From contig CAZSHM010000032.1 in the NCBI GenBank assembly GCA_964606855.1, forward strand, positions 1-21,045: a stretch of 21,045 bases of DNA, given 5' to 3'. Under the pieces are notes generated by a model. That model was not told the origin of the DNA and made no database searches. It saw only the letters and a program-made list of their open reading frames with translations. Positions 14,532 through 21,045 of this stretch are shown in pieces. A program made the position numbers and the translations under genes. Each line of letters begins with the position of its first letter. The stretch's first letter is position 1. This stretch comes from UBA7185 sp964606855 (GTDB taxonomy: Bacteria > Bacillota > Peptococcia > Peptococcales > Peptococcaceae).

Positions 14532-15488
14532 TCAGCCGTCCTCCCGGGCAGTGCCCGAAAACCGCGCCACAACAGCCACCCATCCGTCGCGCTCCTGCTC
14601 TTCCAGAACCGCAAATCCCGCCCTGGAAAGCGCCTCCACTATCTCGTCCTTGCGCGTGTCAATGATGCCCGACGCCAAGAACAGCCTCTCCCCCTCCAGA
14701 TACGCGCCCGCCTGCGGCGTCAGGCGGAGAATGCTGTCGGCCACGAGATTCGCCACGATGAGATCCGCGCGGCCCTCCGCCGCCGATAAGAAATCGCTTC
14801 GGCGCACGCGGACTCGATCCTCCAAGCGGTTCAGCGCCACATTCTCCTCCGCCGCCGCCACGGCCACCGTGTCGCAATCCAGCGCCTGAACACCGGCCGC
14901 GCCCAATCGCGCCGCCTGCACCGCCAGGATTCCGCTGCCGGTTCCCACGTCGATCACGCGCATACCGGGCCGCACATACCGCTCCAAAAGCCGGATGCAG
15001 AGCGCCGTGGTAGCGTGCCCGCCGGTGCCGAACGCCATTCCCGGATCGATCTCGATCACCAGATCGTCCGGCTGCGGCGTGTAGGGCTCCCACGTCGGTT
15101 TGACCACCGTGCGCTCACCGATGCGCTCCGGCTTAAAGTAGGCTTTCCAGGCGTTGGCCCAGTCCTCCTCCTGCACCGACTTGTACGTGACCCGCGTCGG
15201 CTCCATGTCCAGCCGGATCTCGACCTCGTTCAGCGCGAAGATGATCTGCTCCACGCGCGGCATCAGCGTCTCGTCCTGCGGCAGATACGCCTTGACCACG
15301 ATGTCCTTGCGCGCCAAAAGCGCCGCGTCAAATTCGTGGGCGTCCCACAGGCCGCTCGCCACATGCTCGGCGATGGCCTGCGGATCCTCGATCACCACGC
15401 CGCCCGCGCCCGCCTCCTCCAGCAGATTGGCGACGGCTTCCACCGCGGTTCGATCGCGCACCTCCATGCGAATCTCTGTCCAGTTCAT
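14532..15488 (-). CDS. prmA: Ribosomal protein L11 methyltransferase PrmA
   Basis: A 318-residue protein that trimethylates ribosomal protein L11 using S-adenosylmethionine. The N-terminal L11-recognition domain begins MNWTEIRMEVRDRTAVEAV and contains the EDWANAWKAYFKP block (108-120). The Rossmann methyltransferase domain shows DPGMAFGTGGHATT (148-161), motif I DVGTGSGILAV (180-190), the acidic end of strand 2 (ALDCDTVAV) and motif IV NLVAD (247-251). Start ATG 15488 has GAGGGGAG upstream and overlaps the stop codon of the MFS gene as ATGA. In many Firmicutes dnaJ precedes prmA; here a drug-exporter gene does. Confidence 0.95.
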   Translation of the reverse strand: MNWTEIRMEVRDRTAVEAVANLLEEAGAGGVVIEDPQAIAEHVASGLWDAHEFDAALLARKDIVVKAYLPQDETLMPRVEQIIFALNEVEIRLDMEPTRVTYKSVQEEDWANAWKAYFKPERIGERTVVKPTWEPYTPQPDDLVIEIDPGMAFGTGGHATTALCIRLLERYVRPGMRVIDVGTGSGILAVQAARLGAAGVQALDCDTVAVAAAEENVALNRLEDRVRVRRSDFLSAAEGRADLIVANLVADSILRLTPQAGAYLEGERLFLASGIIDTRKDEIVEALSRAGFAVLEEQERDGWVAVVARFSGTAREDG

Positions 15489-16915
15489 GGCTTCTCCCCT
15501 CTCGTTTTTCTCCAGCGCAGGCCGGTCAGCACGGCGCCGACCGCGCTGATGGCCGCCATAAAGCGATAGACCCACTGCATGGCCGTCACAAACGTCTGCT
15601 CCTCGCCCTCGACGAAGTTCATCACTGTGTACCCCAACTCGCTGCTCATGATCTGGTACAGGATCAGGGTGGAGAGCGAGATTCCGAAGACCATTCCCAG
15701 GTTGCGGGCCAAGCCGTTGATGCTGCCCGCGATGCCCGTCTGGTTCTGCCCCACCGTGGACATGATCAGGGATGTGTTGGGCGACTGGAACATGGCCATC
15801 CCCACCGACATGACGATCGATCCGAACAAGAAAACCCCCAGGGACGAATCGACCCCCAAAGTCGAGAGGATCAGGAGAGCCACCGTCACGATGCAAAGCC
15901 CCACAAAGCACAGCACCTCCGAACCGATCTTATCCGAGAGATGTCCGCTGAAAGGCGCCACCACGCACATGGTGAGGGAGTAGGCCATCATCAGGAGGCC
16001 CGTCTGCGCCGCGTCCAGAAGCTGCACCTTCTGCAGATAGAACGGCTGGATGAAATTGTGGCCGGAGATGGCAAAGAACGACAGGCAGGCGCAGAAGACA
16101 CTGACGGCAAACAGCTTGTTGCGGAAGAGCCCGATATCCAGCATCGGATTTTTGCGCCGCGACTCCCACCGCACAAAGAAGAATCCCGCCACCAGTGCCG
16201 CCGCCAGGATCAGCAAACAGTAGAGCAGATAGGAGAGCCCGGACTGCATCAGCTTCACCCCGCCGTAGACACAGAGGATCATCACCATGAAGAGCAGCGC
16301 GCCGCCGATATCCGCGCGCCCCGTCTGCCGCCCCTCGACGGAGAGATCCGGAAGATATTTGCAGCAGAGCAGGAAACAGAGGATGGCGATGGGCAGATTC
16401 ATGGCGAAGATGGCGTTCCAGTCAAAATAGGAGACGATCACGCCGCCGAGGGAGGGCCCGACCATAGATCCCAGAGCGACACTGCTGCCCGAAAGCCCCA
16501 GCGCTTTGCCGCGCTCATGGAGCGGGAAAACGTGCACGATGATGCCCTGGCTGTTGGCCATGGTGGCCGCCGAACCGACCCCCTCCACGATGCGGCCGAA
16601 AAGCAGGAACCCGTAGCTCCCGGAGAGGAAGCAGAGCACAAGCCCCGCGATGAACACCAAAAGGCCTGCCTTGAACACCTTGTCCTTGCCGATGGTGTCG
16701 CCCAGCTTGCCGAAGACCAGGATCAGGCAGATGATGACCAGCGTGTAGGCTGTCACCACCCACTCGATGCCCGCCATGGTGACGCCCATCTCATCCGCCA
16801 TATTGGGCAGCGCCACATTGACGCTGCTCGCGTCCACGCAGTTGATGAAGGTCGTCATCACAACCGCAAAAAAGATCAGCCAGCGCCTGCGATGGATCTG
16901 CTGTGCCTTGTCCAT
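15485..16915 (-). CDS. MFS transporter, DHA2 (EmrB/QacA) type drug:H+ antiporter
   Basis: A 476-residue membrane protein with about 14 predicted helices, typical of the DHA2 branch of the major facilitator superfamily that exports drugs or other hydrophobic compounds by proton exchange. Features seen: the first helix motif NCVDASSVNVALPNMADEMG (motif D1-like, near residue 22-42), WVVTAYTLVIICLILVFGKLGD (motif A, GKLGDTIGKDKVF), LFGRIVEGVGSA (motif B, with the conserved Arg) and the motif C-like GLSGSSVALGSMVGPSLGG. The start is taken at ATG 16915, with GGGGGGA upstream; ATG 16921 is too close to that site. A sigma-A promoter precedes it. No regulator gene is adjacent. Substrate unknown. Its 3' end overlaps prmA by 4 bases. 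Confidence 0.9.
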   Translation of the reverse strand: MDKAQQIHRRRWLIFFAVVMTTFINCVDASSVNVALPNMADEMGVTMAGIEWVVTAYTLVIICLILVFGKLGDTIGKDKVFKAGLLVFIAGLVLCFLSGSYGFLLFGRIVEGVGSAATMANSQGIIVHVFPLHERGKALGLSGSSVALGSMVGPSLGGVIVSYFDWNAIFAMNLPIAILCFLLCCKYLPDLSVEGRQTGRADIGGALLFMVMILCVYGGVKLMQSGLSYLLYCLLILAAALVAGFFFVRWESRRKNPMLDIGLFRNKLFAVSVFCACLSFFAISGHNFIQPFYLQKVQLLDAAQTGLLMMAYSLTMCVVAPFSGHLSDKIGSEVLCFVGLCIVTVALLILSTLGVDSSLGVFLFGSIVMSVGMAMFQSPNTSLIMSTVGQNQTGIAGSINGLARNLGMVFGISLSTLILYQIMSSELGYTVMNFVEGEEQTFVTAMQWVYRFMAAISAVGAVLTGLRWRKTRGEKP

Positions 16916-16986
16916 AGCCATTCCCCCCGTCTCCGATTTCGGCACGCCCTCATCCGATTTCGCACGGCGGCGCACCGTTCGCAAGT

Positions 16987-17016
16987 ATTATACGCATTTT
17001 TGTCCGCAGAAAGCAA
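16987..17016 (-). promoter_or_regulatory. Sigma-A promoter for the MFS-prmA-rsmE operon
   Basis: TTGCTT (17016-17011), an 18-base spacer and TATAAT (16992-16987) on the minus strand, about 70 bases before ATG 16915. The -10 box is perfect; the -35 box is weak. Confidence 0.75.
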
Positions 17017-17058
17017 GCCCCGCCGTAAAAGAAACTCGCTCCGCCGCACGGGCGCAGC

Positions 17059-17097
17059 AAAAAAGAGGGAGCCCGCCCCGTGGACAGACTCCCCCTC
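17059..17097 (-). terminator. Intrinsic terminator after dctQM (TRAP 2)
   Basis: On the minus strand GAGGGGG pairs with CTCCCTC (7 bp, one G-T pair, about 19-base loop), followed by six T, roughly 90 bases after the dctQM stop and before the MFS promoter. Confidence 0.75.
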
Positions 17098-17186
17098 GAA
17101 GATGCAATTGTTTCAAAGAGATACCGCAAAGCCTGCGCCGCGCTCCCGCGCAACCGGTGCGCAACCCTGCCGCTTCGCGCGCGTCC

Positions 17187-19082
17187 TCACTTGACGAGCG
17201 CGGGCAGCGCCAGAGACAGCGACGGGACGTAGGTCACGACGAACAGCACGATGATCATCAGAATCAGCATCGGCACCGCGGACTTGGCGATATCCATCAG
17301 TTTCAGCTTGGCGATGCCGCTGGCGACAAACAAGTTGACACCGACCGGCGGCGTGACGAACCCGATCGCCAGGTTCAGAACCATGATGACGCCAAAGTGG
17401 ACCGGGTCGATCCCCAGCTGCGTCACGATGGGCAGCAGGAGCGGCACCAGGATGATGATGGCCGCAAGCGCTTCCATAAAGGTGCCCACGATCAGGAGCA
17501 GGATGTTGATCAGAATCAGGATCAAGACCTTGCTGGTGGTCAGGCTCAGGATGAAGTTTGCCACCATGGTCGGGATGCGCTCGATGGACATGATGCTGCC
17601 GAAAATCTGCGCCATCGCCATCAGCACGATGATCATGGAGGATGTCGCGGCGGAGCCCACCATGGCGGGCAGGAGATTCTTGATCGTGATCTCTTTATGG
17701 ATAAAGATTCCGACAACCAGCCCGTAGAATGCGGCCACCGCGGCGGCTTCCGTCGGCGTCATAATGCCGCCGTAGATACCGCCCAGGATGATGACCGGTA
17801 CCAAGAGGGCCCACTTGGAATCCCACACGGCGCGGAGTCTGGTCTTCGCGGTGCGGGGCCGTTCCTCGCCCTTCCAGCCTTTCTTTCTGGCCAGATAGTA
17901 ACTGTAGCCCATCAGAACCGCGGCAACCAGAAGGCCCGGGACGATGCCGGCCATGAACAGTTTGCCGACCGAGACGTTGGCGGAGATGGCGTACACGACG
18001 AACGGATTGCTGGGCGGGATCAACACCCCGATGGCCCCCGCGCAAGCCACGACCGCGGCGGAAAACTTCTGGTCATAGCCGCGCTCCACCATGGCCGGAA
18101 CGCACAGCGCGCCGATCGCGGCCACCGTCGCCGGACCGGAACCGCTCATCGCGCCGAAGAGCACACAGGTGGCGACTGTCGCCAGCGCCAGACCGCCGTA
18201 GGCGGATCCCAGAAACTCATCGGCCATGGCGAACAGCCGGCGGGAGAGTCCGCCGATGCCCATCAAGTCACCGGACGCCACAAAGAACGGAATGCACATG
18301 ATCGTCGTCTTGTCTACGGCGGCGAAGGTCAGCTGCCCCACATAGGAGATGTCGATCGGTTCATTGACCCAGATCGTAAAAATAGCGGAGATTCCCAGCG
18401 ACATGGAGATCGGCACGCCCAGCACCAGCAAGAGCACAAAATAGCCGAAGAGCAGCGCCGCCGTGGGCAGCTGGATTTTCAAGATGACCGGCAGCAGGAA
18501 GACCACGCCGATCAGAATGGCAAGGATGCTGTCCCGGAGACCGCACTCTTTGACCTGTTTGTAGACATCCTGCCCTGTGCGCAGGATGCACAGACCGAAC
18601 GCGATCGGCAGGATCATGTAGAGGAATGCGAAGGGAATATGCAGCACGCCTGTATAGGAGGCGAACTGTGTAAAGCGCTGGATCTGCAGCAGGCCCTGCC
18701 AGGTGATGACCCCGGCCCAGATCAGCATGAGCGCGTCCACGATCACCCAGCTCATCTTCTGCAGCCGCTTGGGCAGGTGATCGTAGACGATGTCCACGCG
18801 GATCAGATCGCGCTTTTTGATGGCCACCGGCACCGCCAGATAAGAAATCCACACGAAGATATAGCGGGCGATCTCTTCCGGCGCGGCGAGCGCCGTAGTG
18901 CTCGCGCCGGCGGTAAATTTCGTGAAAATATATCGGTACGCCACGCCCCAGGTGATCAGGAAGATGATCGACAGCATGCCTATCACGAGGAAAATGCTCT
19001 CAAAATTTTCATCCAGCCACTTGAGCGGGCTTTTCTTCTGTGTACTGCCCGTTTCTTGCATTGCAACCGCTTCAGCCAACAC
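17187..19082 (-). CDS. dctQM: TRAP transporter fused permease DctQM (system 2)
   Basis: A 631-residue fusion of small and large TRAP permease subunits. The Q part (about 1-175) has four membrane segments and the EEIARYIFVWISYLAVPVAIKK motif. A connecting helix follows, and the M part (about 195-631) carries IPFFVASGDLMG, FGAMSGSGPATVAAIGAL, GAIGVLIPPSNPFVVYA, TPTEAAAVAAFYG and the final GFVTPPVGVNLFVASGIAK block. It lies 554 bases behind its dctP. GTG 19082 is preferred as start because AAGAGG lies 5 bases before it; a GTG at 19088 falls inside that ribosome site, and ATG 19061 is a later alternative. Unlike system 1, Q and M are one polypeptide, so this system came from another TRAP lineage and is not a local duplication. 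Confidence 0.94.
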   Translation of the reverse strand: MLAEAVAMQETGSTQKKSPLKWLDENFESIFLVIGMLSIIFLITWGVAYRYIFTKFTAGASTTALAAPEEIARYIFVWISYLAVPVAIKKRDLIRVDIVYDHLPKRLQKMSWVIVDALMLIWAGVITWQGLLQIQRFTQFASYTGVLHIPFAFLYMILPIAFGLCILRTGQDVYKQVKECGLRDSILAILIGVVFLLPVILKIQLPTAALLFGYFVLLLVLGVPISMSLGISAIFTIWVNEPIDISYVGQLTFAAVDKTTIMCIPFFVASGDLMGIGGLSRRLFAMADEFLGSAYGGLALATVATCVLFGAMSGSGPATVAAIGALCVPAMVERGYDQKFSAAVVACAGAIGVLIPPSNPFVVYAISANVSVGKLFMAGIVPGLLVAAVLMGYSYYLARKKGWKGEERPRTAKTRLRAVWDSKWALLVPVIILGGIYGGIMTPTEAAAVAAFYGLVVGIFIHKEITIKNLLPAMVGSAATSSMIIVLMAMAQIFGSIMSIERIPTMVANFILSLTTSKVLILILINILLLIVGTFMEALAAIIILVPLLLPIVTQLGIDPVHFGVIMVLNLAIGFVTPPVGVNLFVASGIAKLKLMDIAKSAVPMLILMIIVLFVVTYVPSLSLALPALVK

Positions 19083-19485
19083 GCTCACCTCTTCTTAATG
19101 TTCAACGACCCTTTTCTATCGCAGTGAACGACTTTTCTCCCGTACCGTGCATATTTTCTGAAACGCGGCATTTCAAATTCAATCCATCTGCAGGGAAAAC
19201 CCTCTGCCGTACGCCGGATGCGTTTCTGCTCTTGCGCTTTTTTGCAGTCCCTGTGATTCCGGCGCGGCATCCTCCGGATGTACATTGTTCGGATAATTTT
19301 TAATGATTCCTGCGGAAGTATATGTTGACTCGCACGGAGGCCCCAACGCCCCCTGCAACTTGTCCGCCGCGGCGATCCGGCGAAAAGCTTCCTTATGTTC
19401 TGTACATCCTGCTCTGCCGCCGGCGCTTCCGACTTTCCCAAAAGATGCTCATCCACTGTCCGACGGAATTGTCCCAATCACAAAG

Positions 19486-19536
19486 GAAAGCAGAATTGCG
19501 GCTTGAGAGCATTTCAGCAGCAATTCTGCTTTTCCC
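19486..19536 (-). other. Hairpin 2 downstream of dctP (TRAP 2)
   Basis: AAAGCAGAATTGC (19488-19500) and GCAATTCTGCTTT (19521-19533) form a perfect 13-bp stem with a 20-base loop, extendable by GG/CC with one bulged base. On the minus strand only CCTTTG follows, so there is no proper T run. A role in protecting or processing the dctP mRNA end is likelier than full termination. Confidence 0.6.
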
Positions 19537-19561
19537 CCGATTGTCTATCTCGTTTGTCTCA

Positions 19562-19602
19562 GATTCGGGCGGCCGGCTGCGGTTCCGCACCGGCTCCGAA
19601 TC
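19562..19602 (-). other. Hairpin 1 downstream of dctP (TRAP 2)
   Basis: Three nested stems: GATTCGG/CCGAATC (7 bp), GCCGG/CCGGC (5 bp) and TGCGG/CCGCA (5 bp, AA loop), with short internal bulges. It begins about 35 bases after the dctP stop. No T run follows on the minus strand. Confidence 0.6.
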
Positions 19603-19636
19603 CAAAAGGTATCCCGTTCACAGGAGCCCTACAGAA

Positions 19637-20692
19637 TTATTCCTGGGTCGCACGAATCATATCGACAACTTCCTGGGAAATCTGGGACGGAACGAGCTGA
19701 TCGTACACAGGCGCCAGCGCGGCTTCCCACTCGGCCCGCTGCTCGTCGGTCAGATCGGTAACCTCTACACCATTCTCCACAAAGCCATCCTTCGCTTCCT
19801 GCTCCAGCGTCGCGGACTGCTCACGCTGCCAAGCGACGGCTTCCGCAGCGGCCTCGTCGATGATCGCCTTCTGCGCGTCGGTCAGAGCCTGATACTTGTC
19901 TTCCGCCATGAACAGGATGTGCATGGAATAGTTGTGCTCGGTGGTCGCGGCATATTTCAGAACCTCGTCATGCTTTGCGGCATGCAGCAGTCCGAAGGTG
20001 TTGGACTCGCCATCCACCGTGCCCTGAGACAGAGCCGTGTAGGTCTCGCCCCAGGCAACCGTCTGTGCGGGTGCGCCCAGGATCTGTGCGACAGCCAGCT
20101 CCACGATGGAGGAGGTGCAGCGCATCTTCATGCCGTTCAGATCGGCAGGCGTGGTCACAGGACCGGTCGCAGAGGTGAAGTTGCGGAACCCATATTCGCA
20201 CCACATCAGCGGATGCAGGTTCATCTCATTCATTCTTGCTCTGTAGTAGTCGCCCAGTTCGCCGTTGTCGATCGCATCATACAACTGGGGCAGCTTGTCG
20301 CTCTTGACGATGTACGGTAAGCACAGCCCGACCACATCGGGATCGAACGCGCTGAAGTTATCCGTGGAGCTGTTGGCCATGTCCAGAGAACCGGACTGTA
20401 CCTGCTGGACGGTGTCCACATCGTTGCCCAGCTCCGCATCGGAGTGGACATCAATCGTCATCGCGCCGCCGGATTTCTCCTCAACCAGTTCCGCAAATTT
20501 TTCGATGCCCAGCGTGACGTTGTTGCCGGTCGCCATCACATTCGCGCAGGTGAAGCTGATCGGATCCACCGTCGCTTCGCCGGCCTGCTGTTCTTCCTGT
20601 CCGCCGCCGCCACCGCAGCCGGCCAGCACAGCAGCCACAGCAAATGTCCCTACCATCAAAGCCGCAATCCGTTTCTTGCTTTTCTGTTTCAT
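19637..20692 (-). CDS. dctP: TRAP transporter substrate-binding lipoprotein DctP (system 2)
   Basis: A 351-residue DctP-family binding protein. Residues 1-25 form a lipoprotein signal (MKQKSKKRIAAL, hydrophobic core, LAGC lipobox, Cys26) followed by a Gly run. Family marks are EYGFRNFTSATGPV (167-180) and GMKMRCTSS (188-196), where Arg192 takes the place of the carboxylate-binding arginine. AWGETYTALSQGTVDGESN follows. It differs clearly from the system 1 protein in sequence, for example in the residues after the arginine (CTSS against VMEN), so the ligands probably differ. AGGGGGA lies about 7 bases before ATG 20692. The promoter is about 220 bases upstream and leaves a long leader. Confidence 0.94.
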   Translation of the reverse strand: MKQKSKKRIAALMVGTFAVAAVLAGCGGGGGQEEQQAGEATVDPISFTCANVMATGNNVTLGIEKFAELVEEKSGGAMTIDVHSDAELGNDVDTVQQVQSGSLDMANSSTDNFSAFDPDVVGLCLPYIVKSDKLPQLYDAIDNGELGDYYRARMNEMNLHPLMWCEYGFRNFTSATGPVTTPADLNGMKMRCTSSIVELAVAQILGAPAQTVAWGETYTALSQGTVDGESNTFGLLHAAKHDEVLKYAATTEHNYSMHILFMAEDKYQALTDAQKAIIDEAAAEAVAWQREQSATLEQEAKDGFVENGVEVTDLTDEQRAEWEAALAPVYDQLVPSQISQEVVDMIRATQE

Positions 20693-20912
20693 TCGTTTGT
20701 CCCCCTAATCAAATTCTGAATGTCTTCGCCCCTGATTCTGTCTGTTTTTTTCACAGGAGCAGCAAACAAACTACCGCTTATACCGTTTATGTCTTTGGGA
20801 AATGCCACTCCAGCCCTCCTTCTTTGAAACCTCATCGCTTTCCCAGAAAAACCCGTTTCACAGGAATCCCATTTTCTTCTCTTATGGCAAATCCAACACA
20901 AAACCCGTTACA
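20693..20912 (-). other. Long leader of TRAP operon 2
   Basis: About 210 bases of predicted untranslated leader. GGGAAAGC and GCATTTCCC can close a long stem-loop around 20800-20850 (one bulged base). A frame beginning TTG 20901 runs 70 codons and ends by overlapping the dctP start as ATGA, but it has no ribosome site and no family resemblance. No known riboswitch is recognised. Confidence 0.35.
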
Positions 20913-20941
20913 ATTATAAACCGCGTTTATGAAAGATGCAA
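20913..20941 (-). promoter_or_regulatory. Sigma-A promoter for TRAP operon 2
   Basis: TTGCAT (20941-20936), a 17-base spacer and TATAAT (20918-20913) on the minus strand. Confidence 0.88.
20916..20930. promoter_or_regulatory. Candidate operator overlapping the -10 box of TRAP operon 2
   Basis: ATAAAC-CGC-GTTTAT (plus strand) is a perfect 6-3-6 palindrome filling most of the promoter spacer and three bases of the -10 box. A repressor dimer bound here would block RNA polymerase. No regulator gene is in the window. Confidence 0.5.
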
Positions 20942-21045
20942 GTATAAAAACGTGATCTCCCCTCCGAATCTCCTCCGGGCTTTCTGCTTTTCGTTGCAAG
21001 TCCCTTTTCTATTCATTATTTTGTTGCAGCACATGCGCGATTGTG
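20942..21045. other. Right edge upstream of TRAP operon 2
   Basis: About 100 bases upstream of the promoter with no gene or clear element visible. A regulator for the TRAP system may lie beyond the edge. Confidence 0.4.

Larger units (their letters stand above)
19083..19636 (-). other. 554-base gap between dctP and dctQM of TRAP system 2
   Basis: I find no convincing gene; the open frames here have no family resemblance. Two strong hairpins occupy the dctP-proximal third (19486-19602). The rest, down to the dctQM ribosome site, is AT-richer than the neighbouring genes and shows no clear promoter. A short or trans-acting RNA could lie here but nothing shows it. Confidence 0.45.

Noticed and set aside
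16767..19127. Plus-strand open frame of 786 codons opposite dctQM
   Set aside because: It has the same mirror-image composition (Asp/His/Gln/Arg rich). dctQM fully explains the DNA, including its motifs.
19085..19477. Minus-strand frame of 130 codons between dctP and dctQM
   Set aside because: It has no ribosome site, unusual composition (many Arg and Lys) and no resemblance to any family, and it overlaps the dctQM ribosome site.
20899..20918. Possible CcpA cre site just downstream of the TRAP 2 -10 box
   Set aside because: TTGTAACGGGTTTTGT looks like a cre at first sight, but it needs a one-base gap and lacks the central CG at the right place.
1..21045. CRISPR array, prophage, insertion sequence or toxin-antitoxin pair
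   Set aside because: I found no regularly spaced direct repeats, no transposase or integrase motifs and no terminal inverted repeats on either strand. All sizeable genes fit core or transport functions.

Overview
The window looks like chromosomal DNA of an anaerobic, GC-rich member of the Firmicutes (Bacillota), most likely of the class Clostridia or a near relative. The reasons are the mrnC - thyX-like - rlmB - yacP - sigH block typical of Firmicutes, a sporulation/transition-type sigma factor, an SLH-domain S-layer protein, lipoprotein (not periplasmic) TRAP solute-binding proteins, near-consensus sigma-A promoters with AGGAGG-type ribosome sites, and a two-gene SMS (SufCB-like) Fe-S assembly system of the kind found in strict anaerobes. 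No genus can be named from the sequence alone.

Layout, left to right. (1) 1-812, minus strand: the first 150 codons of a PrsW-family membrane protease running off the left edge, preceded by a broken HflK-like C-terminal tail. (2) 920-4730, minus strand: mrnC, a fused double-ThyX-fold protein, rlmB, yacP/rae1 and sigH; sigH also has its own consensus promoter. (3) 5137-7800, minus strand: a large secreted SLH protein with about eight repeated beta-type units. (4) 8046-8120, minus strand: tRNA-Pro(GGG) with promoter and terminator. (5) 8452-10123, plus strand: smsC-smsB behind a consensus promoter; these are the only plus-strand protein genes. (6) 10361-13447, minus strand: TRAP transporter 1 (dctP, dctQ, dctM as three genes). 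(7) 13682-16915, minus strand: a DHA2-type MFS exporter overlapping prmA, then rsmE. (8) 17187-20692, minus strand: TRAP transporter 2 (dctP plus a fused dctQM).

How the parts work together. Region 2 combines RNA processing (mrnC, rlmB, yacP) with a ThyX-like protein and a stress/sporulation sigma factor. A candidate sigma-H promoter precedes the S-layer gene. Both TRAP systems place the binding-protein gene first, with structured RNA (a terminator-like hairpin in one, two long hairpins in the other) between it and the membrane subunits. This would favour excess binding protein over permease. prmA and rsmE are ribosome-modification genes that appear to be translated together with an unrelated exporter.

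The most unusual items are the ThyX-like fusion, whose halves have lost complementary catalytic motifs, the hflK remnant beside prsW, the compact SMS operon with a Met-Arg minigene in its leader, and a palindromic candidate operator overlapping the -10 box of TRAP operon 2. I see no CRISPR array, phage, insertion sequence or clear defence system.
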